DNA of 64,000 bases from 20CM-2-55-15 sp963738025. GTDB taxonomy: Bacteria; Acidobacteriota; Terriglobia; 20CM-2-55-15. Location of the stretch: positions 62,001 to 126,000 of the forward strand of contig CAVTWA010000051.1 in the NCBI GenBank assembly GCA_963738025.1. The letters are read 5' to 3'. This document shows, piece by piece, positions 33,595-42,854 of the stretch. The stretch's first letter is position 1, and every line of letters begins with the position of its first letter. The notes beneath the pieces were generated by a model. That model ran no database searches. It had not been told where the DNA came from and saw nothing but the letters and a program-made list of their open reading frames with translations. A program made the position numbers and the translations under genes.

Positions 33595-34533
33595 ATGAAG
33601 AAGTACAAGATCGCTGTTCTGGACGATTACCAAAATGTGGCGCTTGAGAGCGCTGATTGGTCGGTGCTCCGGGATCGAGCGGACATCGCCGTATTTCAGA
33701 ACCACCTCGCCGATCCGGACGCCGTGATTGAGCGGTTGCTGCCTTTTGATGTCGTTTGTGTCATGCGCGAGCGGACCCCGCTGCCGCGCAACATCATTGA
33801 GCGCCTTCCCAATCTCAAGCTCATTGCCTCGACGGGACCTGGAAACGCGTCGATCGATGTCGCCGCCGCGGGCGATCATGGGATCGCAGTGGTTCACACG
33901 GGGTATAGGTCGGACCCGACGATCGAATTGACCTGGGCGCTGATCCTGGCCTCCGCGCGAAATATCGTGACGGAGAGCAACTCCGTCCGATCCGGCGGCT
34001 GGCAGCAAACAGTGGGCACGGATCTCCGTGGAAAGACCCTGGGCGTTCTGGGACTTGGGCGGATTGGATCACAGGTCGCGCGGATTGGGAGCGCTTTTGG
34101 AATGAATCTGATTGCCTGGAGCCAGAACTTGACGCCCGAGGCCGCCAAAGCCGCGGGCGCAATCCTGGTTTCCAAGGACGAGTTGTTCGAGCGGGCCGAC
34201 ATTCTGACGATCCATTTGGTGTTGAGCAGCCGTACGCGCGGCCTGGTAGGGGCCGCGGAACTGGAGAGAATGAAGCCAACGGCCCGGCTGATCAATACAT
34301 CGCGCGGGCCGATCGTCGACGAGCAAGCTTTGATCAGCGTGTTGAAGAACAAGCAAATCGCCGGCGCCGCGATCGATGTATTCGACATTGAGCCGCTGCC
34401 TCCGTCTCACCCCTTCCGGACGCTGGACAACGTACTGGCAACGCCGCATATCGGCTACGTATCGCATGGTCTTTACAAGACGTTCTACGAGGATACCGTC
34501 TCGAATATTCGCAAGTGGCTCGAACACTTCTGA
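33595..34533 (+). CDS. D-2-hydroxyacid dehydrogenase family protein
   Basis: 312 residues from ATG 33595; the ATG at 33589 is too close to the Shine-Dalgarno gcggaggg. NAD-binding motif VLGLGRIGSQVARIG; catalytic Arg in INTSRGPIVDE, Glu in DVFDIEPLP and His in ATPHIGYVSHG are all present, so the enzyme should be active. It interconverts a 2-oxo acid and a D-2-hydroxy acid using NAD(P). Likely co-transcribed with the quinone oxidoreductase. Substrate unknown. Confidence 0.93.
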   Translation: MKKYKIAVLDDYQNVALESADWSVLRDRADIAVFQNHLADPDAVIERLLPFDVVCVMRERTPLPRNIIERLPNLKLIASTGPGNASIDVAAAGDHGIAVVHTGYRSDPTIELTWALILASARNIVTESNSVRSGGWQQTVGTDLRGKTLGVLGLGRIGSQVARIGSAFGMNLIAWSQNLTPEAAKAAGAILVSKDELFERADILTIHLVLSSRTRGLVGAAELERMKPTARLINTSRGPIVDEQALISVLKNKQIAGAAIDVFDIEPLPPSHPFRTLDNVLATPHIGYVSHGLYKTFYEDTVSNIRKWLEHF

Positions 34534-34579
34534 CCCGCGGTGATGACGGAAGTGCCTATGTCTTCCGAGACTTAAATGA

Positions 34580-36142
34580 TTACAACCGCTTACGAATATT
34601 AAACAAGCCGCTGGCGCCGCTCGGGTGGGGTTCTTGAGGCGTCTCGATCTGCGCCTGCCCGGACCCGTCGAAGCAACGTACAGTAAAGCGATGATTCCCG
34701 GGTTGAAACGGCAAGTCATACCGCCATAGAACCCAGGTTAAATCCGAAAGCGGAGTCCTCAGAGTTGCGGGGATCCAGGCGCCGTCGTCCACTCGAACCT
34801 CCACCCGCGAGATGCCGCGGGCGCCTGCGTGGGCGATGCCACCTATCGGCACGAGCGTCTGGCCATTTGCCTGGATCGGAGACTCGACAGCGACGGTATC
34901 GATGACAGATGTGGCTTTCATCCGGGCCACCTTGTCCCAGCCCCGGGCGACCCAGTATCCGGGTTCGTCGTTTTCGACGAGTTCCGCTTTTGTGATCCAT
35001 TTCGGCTGCTTCATTCCGTATCGATCGGGGATGTAAATCCGCAGCGGAAAACCATGTTCCCTGGTGAGCGGCTTGCCGTCCCATAAATAGGTGAACATGA
35101 TCCGCTCATCGGAGTTGATGAGATCAAGTGGAACAGTCTCATAGAATCCATCGTCGGACGTGATCTTGAGGAATCGGGCCGCGGCGCGCACGCCGGCGGG
35201 ACGAAGAACGCGACGGACACTAACGCCCGACCACCGCGTCGTCCCGATAAGGTCTCCGCCAACAGGGTTGGAAATGCAAGCCAGCGTCACGAACTGATGC
35301 AGCGGCTCAGCGAAATTTCGAAAGTCGTTGAGTGACAGACTGAGAGGGCGATCCACCAGTCCCGTAATCGGGAGCCGCCACTTGTCCCCATCGATTTTCA
35401 TTGGCATCAGGTTGATATCGATCCGGTAATGTTCGGCGACAGGCGTGTATTCGCGGCGAGTCCCGGGAGCGGGGAGAACCGCACCGGGGCGATCCGGAAG
35501 TTCTACTTCCGATCCCGCCTGAACCACGTTATCGGCCATCCGCAAGGAGGCAGCGACCGCAGCGCCAACAACAGTAATGCTCGCTGTTGCTCCGCCCAAC
35601 TCGATGAGAAAACGTCTCCGGCTGCCGGCTTCCACTAATCGAGGCCCGGTTGCCAGATGGCGCCACACCGCATATGCGCACAAACCCCACACCGCAAGTG
35701 CGAAGGTTGTCCAGACTGCGCCTGGCAAAGCATGCTCATGCGTCGAGCCGCCCAGGTGCTGCAACACCATCAGCGGAATGGCCACGGCGATACCAAGGAC
35801 AACACCCGCGCGCCAGGTCGCCGTAGGGTGTCCTTGTTTACGTGTCGCAAAAAACATCGCAGAGGCGAGGGCACAAATCCCCAGGAAGATCGCGATCGCT
35901 TGAATCTGTTCCGCAGTTTTCGCGGAACTTCTCAAGCTCAAGCCCAAAAACATCAGCACTCGCACCATCGTGTCAATGCCGGCTGTCACAAGTCTCCCGG
36001 GAAGAACGCGCGCCAGTCCATCAAAGAAATCAAATGGAATAAATGGGGTGCCTGCAGCAATGTGGAAGAGAAAAAGGACGGTGACCAGGGGAGCAGCCAG
36101 TAAAAACCCTACGAGGAGTCCGGTGCTGAGGTCCTTTTTCAT
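34580..36142 (-). CDS. Membrane-anchored molybdopterin-dependent oxidoreductase (sulfite-oxidase fold)
   Basis: 520 residues. The first about 165 residues carry four or so membrane helices (GLLVGFLLAAPLVTVLFLFHIAAG; AIAIFLGICALASAMFF; AGVVLGIAVAIPLMVL; VWTTFALAVWGLCAYAVW). An internal Tat-like segment, GSRRRFLIELGGATA, follows. The catalytic domain at about 240-410 has the Mo-binding Cys in VTLACISNPVGGDLIGTTRWSGV and the conserved GFPLRIYIPDRYGMKQPKWI. The C-terminal Mo-co dimerisation domain (VEVRVDDGAWIPATL; PGNHRFTVRCFDGSG) ends at about 515. It should act on the outer face of the inner membrane. A linked haem partner is not seen; the di-haem peroxidase is 7 kb away. Substrate unknown (sulfite or methionine-sulfoxide-like). 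Confidence 0.9.
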   Translation of the reverse strand: MKKDLSTGLLVGFLLAAPLVTVLFLFHIAAGTPFIPFDFFDGLARVLPGRLVTAGIDTMVRVLMFLGLSLRSSAKTAEQIQAIAIFLGICALASAMFFATRKQGHPTATWRAGVVLGIAVAIPLMVLQHLGGSTHEHALPGAVWTTFALAVWGLCAYAVWRHLATGPRLVEAGSRRRFLIELGGATASITVVGAAVAASLRMADNVVQAGSEVELPDRPGAVLPAPGTRREYTPVAEHYRIDINLMPMKIDGDKWRLPITGLVDRPLSLSLNDFRNFAEPLHQFVTLACISNPVGGDLIGTTRWSGVSVRRVLRPAGVRAAARFLKITSDDGFYETVPLDLINSDERIMFTYLWDGKPLTREHGFPLRIYIPDRYGMKQPKWITKAELVENDEPGYWVARGWDKVARMKATSVIDTVAVESPIQANGQTLVPIGGIAHAGARGISRVEVRVDDGAWIPATLRTPLSDLTWVLWRYDLPFQPGNHRFTVRCFDGSGQAQIETPQEPHPSGASGLFNIRKRL

Positions 36143-36254
36143 GAAAGGCTCCGAGTGAGCGTCTGAATATTACGAGCTGCAAATGCGGGACCAATCACGC
36201 CGCGCTACCGGGGACTCTATCGAGATACGCCAGGGGCAGAGTGAAATTAAACGA

Positions 36255-36722
36255 TCACGGGCAAACCATCGCATCCAGCGTACCTGCTTGAACGTCAACC
36301 GAAAATGTTCCGCTCTGAATTCTGGAGAAGTCGGGGAGGTCGGAAATAAGCAGCAACATCCTATCGACGGCACGTTGGATTTTCCCGGCAAGGTCGTTGA
36401 GCAGGCCCGCGTCCGTTGGTTCGTATTGCTGGAGCACGTGCGCCACAAGTCCGATCGTTGCCACAGGATTCTTTGAGCACTGGCGTTATACCATCCAGCG
36501 GCAACTTCGACTCGGGTCAGTATTCCGACTACAGGTGGGGCGATCATGCCGGTGAAGAGTATCTGCCTTGCCATGGTGCCGCTTCGCTTGCCGCTGGTCA
36601 CAAGAGACATCATGCCGTCATCGAGACGACTCAAGAGAAGCGCCACGGCCAGGAGAATGAGCGCGGCCGGCTGACCCAGACTTTCCAGCAGATTGTTTAT
36701 GAGACTACGGGCTCCTGCTGAA
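36255..36722 (-). pseudogene. Sensor histidine kinase remnant
   Basis: Two frames together read SAGARSLINNLLESLGQPAALILLAVALLLSRLDDGMMSLV, then RQILFTGMIAPPVVGILTRVEVAAGWYNASA (one frame), then NPVATIGLVAHVLQQYEPTDAGLLNDLAGKIQRAVDRMLLLISDLPDFSRIQSGTFSV (another), which is a membrane sensor segment joined to the second HisKA helix. The phospho-acceptor His and the ATPase domain are missing. The frame change lies near 36475. A decayed kinase lying upstream of the molybdo-oxidoreductase gene. Confidence 0.55.
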
Positions 36723-36800
36723 AGATCTACCGGGGGCGTGTTGCAGATTGTCGTCTGGACGAGGAAGTGCTGTGTTTCTGAAACGATGAATAGATAAAGT

Positions 36801-38051
36801 ATGGTGAAAAAAACCGCGACACAGTACCGGAGTCATTCAGTGAGCACGCACCATCCTGGAGTGTGGGTAACGGTATGCCTGATCAATCTGGGACTGATCG
36901 CCATGACGAGTTGCAAAAGGTCCACACAGGCCGCATCACCCCAATCAATTGATGTGGAGGTCGTGGAAGTCGAGCAAAAGGATGTTCCGAGTTACAGCCA
37001 ATGGATCGGAACGCTGGACGGATATGTGAACGCAGACGTCAAAGCGCAGGTGACGGGATACCTCTTGACGCAGGAATACAAAGAAGGTTCGTTGGTAAGA
37101 AAAGGGGAGCTGCTTTTTCAGATCGATCCGCGACCGTTTCAGGCGGCGATGGATCAAGCCAAAGCCCAATTGGCGCAGATCAAAGCGCAACTCCTGAATG
37201 CCGAAGCCAATGAGCGGAAGAGCCAACTCGATGTCGAGAAATACACACCTCTTGCGAGGGACCAGGCCGCAACACAACAGGATCTGGACAATGCCACCAG
37301 CACGAACCTCGCAAACAAGGCCACCGTTGAGGCTACCAAGGCTTCGATTCAGGCGGCAGAGGCCGCTGTTGCAACTGCGGCGATCAATCTGGATTTCACC
37401 AGGATTGTTTCACCGATTGATGGTATCGCCGGGTTGGCGCAGAACCAGGTTGGCAACTTAGTCAGCGCCACCAGCAGCGTTCCCATCACTACAGTTTCTA
37501 CAGTCGATCCCATAAAGGTCTACTTCACGCCCAGCGAACGGGAATACCTCACATTCGCGAGGGAAGATCCCGGATTAGCGGGCGCCGCAGTGCACCCGAG
37601 CCGAATGCGGCTGGAGTTGCTTCTGGCCAACGGAACGGCATATCGGTACAAAGGCAGAATCGAATTTACGAACCGCCAGGTAGACCAGAACACCGGTACG
37701 ATCCGGATCGCTGCGCTCTTTCCCAATCCCGAAAGTATTCTACGCCCCGGAGGATACGGGCAGGTTCGCGCGGTCACCAGAATCCAGACCGGCGCCCTGT
37801 TGGTGCCGCAACGCGCCGTCAGCGACGTACAAGGCACGTATCAGGTGGCGGTTGTGGACAAGGACGACAACGTAAGCATCCGTGCCGTAAAGGTCGGCGA
37901 GCGTGTGGGCAGCATGTGGATTGTTACTGAGGGCCTGAAAAGGGGTGAGCGCGTGGTCGCGGAAGGCGTGCAGAAGGTCGGTCCGGGTGTTCACGTGAAT
38001 CCCAGACCCACGGGTTTTACTGAAGAAGCCGCAGCAAACCCGGGGAATTAG
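36801..38051 (+). CDS. RND efflux periplasmic adaptor (membrane fusion) subunit
   Basis: 416 residues with a lipoprotein signal (LINLGLIAMTSC, lipidated Cys about residue 38). Lipoyl/hairpin architecture: VKAQVTGYLLTQEYKEGSLVRKGELLFQIDPRPFQAAMDQAKAQLAQ, a coiled-coil hairpin (about 105-190), LDFTRIVSPIDGIAGLAQNQVGNLVS, and a membrane-proximal domain to about 395. MexA/AcrA class. First gene of an adaptor-pump-channel operon; the pump gene starts 5 nt after its stop. Confidence 0.95.
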   Translation: MVKKTATQYRSHSVSTHHPGVWVTVCLINLGLIAMTSCKRSTQAASPQSIDVEVVEVEQKDVPSYSQWIGTLDGYVNADVKAQVTGYLLTQEYKEGSLVRKGELLFQIDPRPFQAAMDQAKAQLAQIKAQLLNAEANERKSQLDVEKYTPLARDQAATQQDLDNATSTNLANKATVEATKASIQAAEAAVATAAINLDFTRIVSPIDGIAGLAQNQVGNLVSATSSVPITTVSTVDPIKVYFTPSEREYLTFAREDPGLAGAAVHPSRMRLELLLANGTAYRYKGRIEFTNRQVDQNTGTIRIAALFPNPESILRPGGYGQVRAVTRIQTGALLVPQRAVSDVQGTYQVAVVDKDDNVSIRAVKVGERVGSMWIVTEGLKRGERVVAEGVQKVGPGVHVNPRPTGFTEEAAANPGN

Positions 38052-38056
38052 ATCGT

Positions 38057-41000
38057 ATGTCAGAGTTCTTCATCAATCGTCCCATCGTGGCGATGGTCAT
38101 TGCAATTCTTACAGTCATAGTAGGTACGGTGACCATCGTGACTCTGCCGATAGCGCAGTTTCCCAGCATCGTCCCACCGGAAGTGCAAATACAAGCGACT
38201 TACGTCGGCGCAGACGCAGAGACGCTGGCGCAATCCGTTGCCACCCCGATCGAGCAGCAGATGAGCGGCGTGGACAACATGAACTACATGTATTCGTTGA
38301 ATGCCACGGGTAACGGTCAAATGACGATGATCGTGGATTTCGACGTAAAGACCGATCCGAATCAGGATTTGATTCTCGCGCAGATGCGCGAGAACCTGGC
38401 CGCATCCCAGCTTCCCTCGGACGTAAACAACTACGGCGTGACCGTCCAGAAATCCGTGACTTCGCCGCTCATGCTCATCAGCCTGTATTCCCCGAAGAAT
38501 ACTTACGATGCAAAGTTCCTGTCCAACTACGCCTACATCAACTTGCATGACCCGCTCACGCGCTCTCCTGGCATAGGTATCGTGCAAATTTTCGGCGCCG
38601 GCCAGTACGCCATGCGAATGTGGGTTAAACCGGACCAGTTGGCAAACCTTGGTATCACCGTCACCGATATGATCAACGCCATCCAGGCGCAGAATACGGT
38701 AAATCCCGGCGGCCTGGCCGGGGGTGAGCCCGCACCGAAAGGGCAGGAATATACCTATGCTGTCCGCGCACAAGGCCGCCTCATATCGCCGGAAGAGTTC
38801 GGGCAGATTGTGGTCCGCGAGACAAGAGATGGCGGAATTGTGCGGGTCAAAGACGTAGCTCGAGTGGAACTGGGAACACAAGACTACAGTACCCTCAGTC
38901 GCCTGAATGGAAATTCGGGAGCGATCGTCGCGATCTATCAGTTGCCCGGCTCAAATGCAGTGTCCGCCGCCGCCGGCGTTAAGAAATTAATGGCGGAGAT
39001 GAAAAAAAGGTTTCCTCAAGATATGGACTACGTGGTGTCGCTGGACACCACGAAGGCCGTCACGGCGGGTATTCAGGAGATTGTCACGACGCTGGTGGTG
39101 GCAATCCTGTTGGTCGCCATGGTCGTTTTTCTTTTCCTCCAGGGCTTGCGCGCAACGATTATTCCCATGCTGGCGGTACCGGTCGCTTTGATCGGCACGT
39201 TCGTCTTCTTCCCGTTTTTTGGTTTTTCGATCAACACTCTGTCGCTTCTCGGACTCGTGCTGGCCATTGGCCTGGTCGTCGATGATGCCATTGTTGTCGT
39301 CGAAGCCGTCGAACGCCATATCGAAGAAGGTCTGGCGCCGAAGGCCGCCGCGCTGAAAGCAATGGAGGAGATATCCGGTCCGGTTGTGGGCATAGCTCTT
39401 GTGCTTTCGGCAGTGTTTGTGCCGACCGCATTTGTTCCCGGCATCACCGGCCGCCTTTATCAACAGTTCGCAGTGACTATTGCGATTTCCGTAATCCTCT
39501 CGGCATTTAATGCCCTCAGCCTCAGTCCGGCTCTGGCGGCTCTGTTGCTGCGTCCGAAAACCGCAAGCCGGGGCCCCCTGCGAAGATTTTTCGCCTGGTT
39601 CAATCGCGTGTTCGAGCACGCCACATCGGCCTATGTCGGCTTTTGCGGCGTCTTGATCCGCAAGAGCGCCGTGGCGCTCGCGCTGCTCCTTCTATTCGGC
39701 CTGGCTGCGGTCTTCTTTGCCAACCGGGTGCCGAGCAGCTTTCTGCCCGATGAAGACCAGGGCTATCTTTTCGTGAATCTCCAGCTTCCGGACGCTTCAT
39801 CTTTGCAGCGCACGGATGAAGCAGCCAGGAAGGTTGAGGCGATCCTGTCCCACTCGCCGGGGGTACAGTACACCACCAGCGTTATTGGTTTCAGCCTGCT
39901 CAGCTTTGTGCGCACTACATACAACGCCTTCTTCTTTGTAACTTTGAAACCGTGGGACGAGCGCGTCACGCGAGCAGAGCAATACCAGGAGATCAAGGCA
40001 CGTTTGAATCAGGAATTGAGCCGGATGCCGCAAGGAATTGCCTTCAACTTCGCGCCACCGCCAATTCCCGGCGCGGGAACCGCTGGAGGATTCACGTTCG
40101 TTCTCGAAGATCGCGCCGGCAAGGACATTCAGTTCCTCGCGGATAATGTCAACAAGTTCCTGGCTGCTCTTCGCAAGCGGCCGGAGATCGGTTTTGCAGC
40201 TACGACATTGCTGCCTGACGTGCCACAGCAATTCGTGGCCGTGGACCGGGACAGAGCTCTCAAACAGGGCGTGAGCATCAGCGATGTCTACAAAACCATT
40301 CAGGCGTTTATGGGTGGGTACTTCATCAACTATTTCAACCAGTTTGGCCGGCAGTGGCAGGTCTACATTCAGGCAGAAGGCAGTTACCGCACAAATGCCG
40401 AGAACGTCGGTCAGTTTTACGTCCGGAATAGCGACGGACAGTACTTGCCGCTCTCGTCCTTTATCAAGCTCGAGCGTCACTCCGGTCCTGAGTTCACCAT
40501 GCGGTTTAATGAATATCGGAGCGCGCAGCTTAACGGCACTGCGGCGCCCGGATACAGCTCCAGGCAGTCTATGGCGGCGCTGGAGGAAGTATTCGCGCAA
40601 ACCATGCCGCCCGAAATGGGCTACGACTACAAGGACATGTCGTTTCAGGAAAAGAAGGAACAGGAAGGCGTCAGACCGGCGGTGGTCTTCGGGTTCTCTC
40701 TGCTGTTTGTTTTTCTGATTCTGGCCGCACTCTACGAAAGCTGGACGCTGCCATTCAGTGTCCTGCTGAGTACGCCTGTAGCCGTATTCGGAGCGTTTGC
40801 CGTCCTGTGGTTGCGGCGCGTACTGCTCAATGCCTTCGAGCCGACTTACATGGTCCAGATCGAGAGCGATGTTTATTCACAAATCGGACTGGTCATGCTT
40901 ATCGGTCTTGCAGCAAAGAATGCGATTCTGATCGTCGAGTTCGCCAAGGACGAATTCGAGCACGGAAAGTCCATGGTGGACGCGGCGCTCGCAGGCGCCC

Positions 41001-41266
41001 GGCTTCGCCTCCGGCCAATCCTGATGACTTCGTTCGCCTTCATCCTGGGTTGTGTCCCATTGTGGACGGCAAAGGGCTCGGGAGCTGTCGCACGCCAGAT
41101 CATAGGCACTGCCGTCATCGGCGGCATGCTCGCTGCGAGTGCGTTCGGCATCTTTCTCATTCCGGCTCTTTTCTATGTCGTCGAACGGTTGAGTGGAGGC
41201 GTCCCCCAACAACGGCCACGTCGTGCTCCAGGCGAAGGAACGTGTTTTCTGCCGGAGGGTGACTGA
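38057..41266 (+). CDS. RND efflux pump, inner-membrane permease (HAE1, AcrB/MexB type)
   Basis: 1069 residues, full length. N-terminus MSEFFINRPIVAMVIAILTVIVGTVTI; the proton-relay pair in GLVLAIGLVVDDAIVVVEAVER; the large periplasmic loops of the AcrB class; VFLFLQGLRATIIPMLAVPVALIGTF; C-terminal MIGLAAKNAILIVEFAKDEFEHGKS and RPILMTSFAFILGCVPLW. It takes hydrophobic compounds from the periplasm and outer leaflet, driven by protons. The set is complete with the adaptor upstream and the channel 1 nt downstream. No dedicated regulator is adjacent. Confidence 0.97.
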   Translation: MSEFFINRPIVAMVIAILTVIVGTVTIVTLPIAQFPSIVPPEVQIQATYVGADAETLAQSVATPIEQQMSGVDNMNYMYSLNATGNGQMTMIVDFDVKTDPNQDLILAQMRENLAASQLPSDVNNYGVTVQKSVTSPLMLISLYSPKNTYDAKFLSNYAYINLHDPLTRSPGIGIVQIFGAGQYAMRMWVKPDQLANLGITVTDMINAIQAQNTVNPGGLAGGEPAPKGQEYTYAVRAQGRLISPEEFGQIVVRETRDGGIVRVKDVARVELGTQDYSTLSRLNGNSGAIVAIYQLPGSNAVSAAAGVKKLMAEMKKRFPQDMDYVVSLDTTKAVTAGIQEIVTTLVVAILLVAMVVFLFLQGLRATIIPMLAVPVALIGTFVFFPFFGFSINTLSLLGLVLAIGLVVDDAIVVVEAVERHIEEGLAPKAAALKAMEEISGPVVGIALVLSAVFVPTAFVPGITGRLYQQFAVTIAISVILSAFNALSLSPALAALLLRPKTASRGPLRRFFAWFNRVFEHATSAYVGFCGVLIRKSAVALALLLLFGLAAVFFANRVPSSFLPDEDQGYLFVNLQLPDASSLQRTDEAARKVEAILSHSPGVQYTTSVIGFSLLSFVRTTYNAFFFVTLKPWDERVTRAEQYQEIKARLNQELSRMPQGIAFNFAPPPIPGAGTAGGFTFVLEDRAGKDIQFLADNVNKFLAALRKRPEIGFAATTLLPDVPQQFVAVDRDRALKQGVSISDVYKTIQAFMGGYFINYFNQFGRQWQVYIQAEGSYRTNAENVGQFYVRNSDGQYLPLSSFIKLERHSGPEFTMRFNEYRSAQLNGTAAPGYSSRQSMAALEEVFAQTMPPEMGYDYKDMSFQEKKEQEGVRPAVVFGFSLLFVFLILAALYESWTLPFSVLLSTPVAVFGAFAVLWLRRVLLNAFEPTYMVQIESDVYSQIGLVMLIGLAAKNAILIVEFAKDEFEHGKSMVDAALAGARLRLRPILMTSFAFILGCVPLWTAKGSGAVARQIIGTAVIGGMLAASAFGIFLIPALFYVVERLSGGVPQQRPRRAPGEGTCFLPEGD

Positions 41267-41267
41267 G

Positions 41268-42671
41268 ATGATAATGCGGCAGCTCGCTGTGGCCGGCCTG
41301 CTGGCTTTGATTTGTCTCGGCGGCTGCAAGCTTGGTCCCGACTATCGCAGGCCGATCGTGCCGATTCCAGGCGACTATCACGGGCCCAGCCAGAACCAGG
41401 ACCCGCAGGCGCAGGCGGCATCGTTTGCGGATCTTCCCTGGTGGCAGGTCTTTCAAGATCCTGTCCTGCAGGACCTGATCTTGAAAGCCTTGCAGTACAA
41501 CTATGATCTGCAACTCGCAACCGAACGCATCACTGCCGCGCGGGCTCAGCTCACGGTGACGCGCTCGAGTGAATACCCGCAGTTGACGGCAAATGGTTTC
41601 GGGACCAACGAACAGGGCTTTGCGGGCGGCTTTCCGGTCAGAACGAAATACAGTACCTACGCCGCTGACGCGACATTTCAGTTGGACCTGTTTGGGAGAT
41701 TGCGGCGGGCGACCGAAGCCGCACGGGCTCAGTTGCTGTCTACAGAATATGCGCAGAAGACACAGATAATGACGTTGGTCAGCGACGTTGCGAGCGACTA
41801 TTTCCAGCTGCTCTCCCTTGACTTGCAACTGCAGATCGCTCGAGACACGGTTACAACGCAGCAGGCCGCGGTTAAGCTTACCCGGCTGCGCGTTGAACAC
41901 GGTATTGCTACCCGGCTCGATGTGTTGCAGGCACAACAGGTGCTGGATACGGCAAACGCGCAGATTCCCGAGTTCGAAAGGCAGATCGGGGAGCTGGAAG
42001 ATGCGATCAGCATTCTGCTTGGTGATTACCCGCACGGTGTGGCGCGAGGACATCCGTTAGTCGAACAGCCCATGCCCCCCGAAGTGCCTGCGGGGGTACC
42101 ATCTTCACTACTCGAGCGCCGTCCGGACATCTCTGAGGCCGAGCAAAACCTCATAGCCGCCAATGCCGAAATCGGAGTAGCCAAAGCTGCCTTCTTCCCT
42201 CAAATTTCTCTCACCGGCGCCGGCGGCGGCGCTGCAGGAATGACCGGCGTGTTCCAGTCGGTACTGGATTCCAATCTTGCTACCTGGGGTTACGGAGCGA
42301 ACATCGCGCAGACGATTTTTGACGGTGGTCAAATGCGCGGCAATCTTCGACTCGCCAAATCACAGCAACGACAGCAACTGATCGCATACAAAGAAACGAT
42401 TCAGAAAGCCTTCCGGGATGTTTCCGATGCGCTGATCGCTTACGAGAAATTTCACAGCGTGCGGGTGGCGCAGGAGATCACCGTCGAAGACCTTCAGGAA
42501 ACGGTGAACACCTCGCTGAAGCGCTATCGGGGCGGTATCACGACGTATCTTGAAGTCCTGGATGGCCAGCGCTCGCTCTTTAACGCCGAACTCATTTTGG
42601 CCCAGGATCGGGGCAACGAATATCAAAGCCTCGTGCAACTCTATAAGGCCTTGGGTGGCGGTTGGCAGTAA
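41268..42671 (+). CDS. Efflux outer-membrane channel lipoprotein (NodT/OprM type)
   Basis: 467 residues from ATG 41268, with Shine-Dalgarno ggagg about 8 nt upstream inside the pump gene's end. Lipoprotein signal QLAVAGLLALICLGGC with the family start KLGPDYRRP. Two repeats of the OEP domain (LQLATERITAARAQLTVTRSSEYPQL; SEAEQNLIAANAEIGVAKAAFFPQISLTG) as in all tripartite channels. Ends ...SLVQLYKALGGGWQ. A strong terminator hairpin follows at 42733. Confidence 0.96.
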   Translation: MIMRQLAVAGLLALICLGGCKLGPDYRRPIVPIPGDYHGPSQNQDPQAQAASFADLPWWQVFQDPVLQDLILKALQYNYDLQLATERITAARAQLTVTRSSEYPQLTANGFGTNEQGFAGGFPVRTKYSTYAADATFQLDLFGRLRRATEAARAQLLSTEYAQKTQIMTLVSDVASDYFQLLSLDLQLQIARDTVTTQQAAVKLTRLRVEHGIATRLDVLQAQQVLDTANAQIPEFERQIGELEDAISILLGDYPHGVARGHPLVEQPMPPEVPAGVPSSLLERRPDISEAEQNLIAANAEIGVAKAAFFPQISLTGAGGGAAGMTGVFQSVLDSNLATWGYGANIAQTIFDGGQMRGNLRLAKSQQRQQLIAYKETIQKAFRDVSDALIAYEKFHSVRVAQEITVEDLQETVNTSLKRYRGGITTYLEVLDGQRSLFNAELILAQDRGNEYQSLVQLYKALGGGWQ

Positions 42672-42732
42672 TCAGTTTGAAATAGCAAATCATGCAAAAC
42701 CAAAGCGAATATGATTGTTTGTCATAGCTGAC

Positions 42733-42758
42733 GCCGGCGGGCTACGCCGCCGGCTTTT
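42733..42758 (+). terminator. Rho-independent terminator of the RND operon
   Basis: Perfect 8-bp GC stem (gccggcgg / ccgccggc) with a 6-nt loop followed by tttt. It lies 60 nt after the channel stop and about 95 nt from the convergent peroxidase stop. Confidence 0.85.
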
Positions 42759-42854
42759 CACGGTTACCCGAAACTCGCGGATCTGTAGCAGACAGTGAGG
42801 CCCTCAGTACGTCCTGCTTCAGTACTTGAAGGACGCTCATAATGCCTCGGCCCG

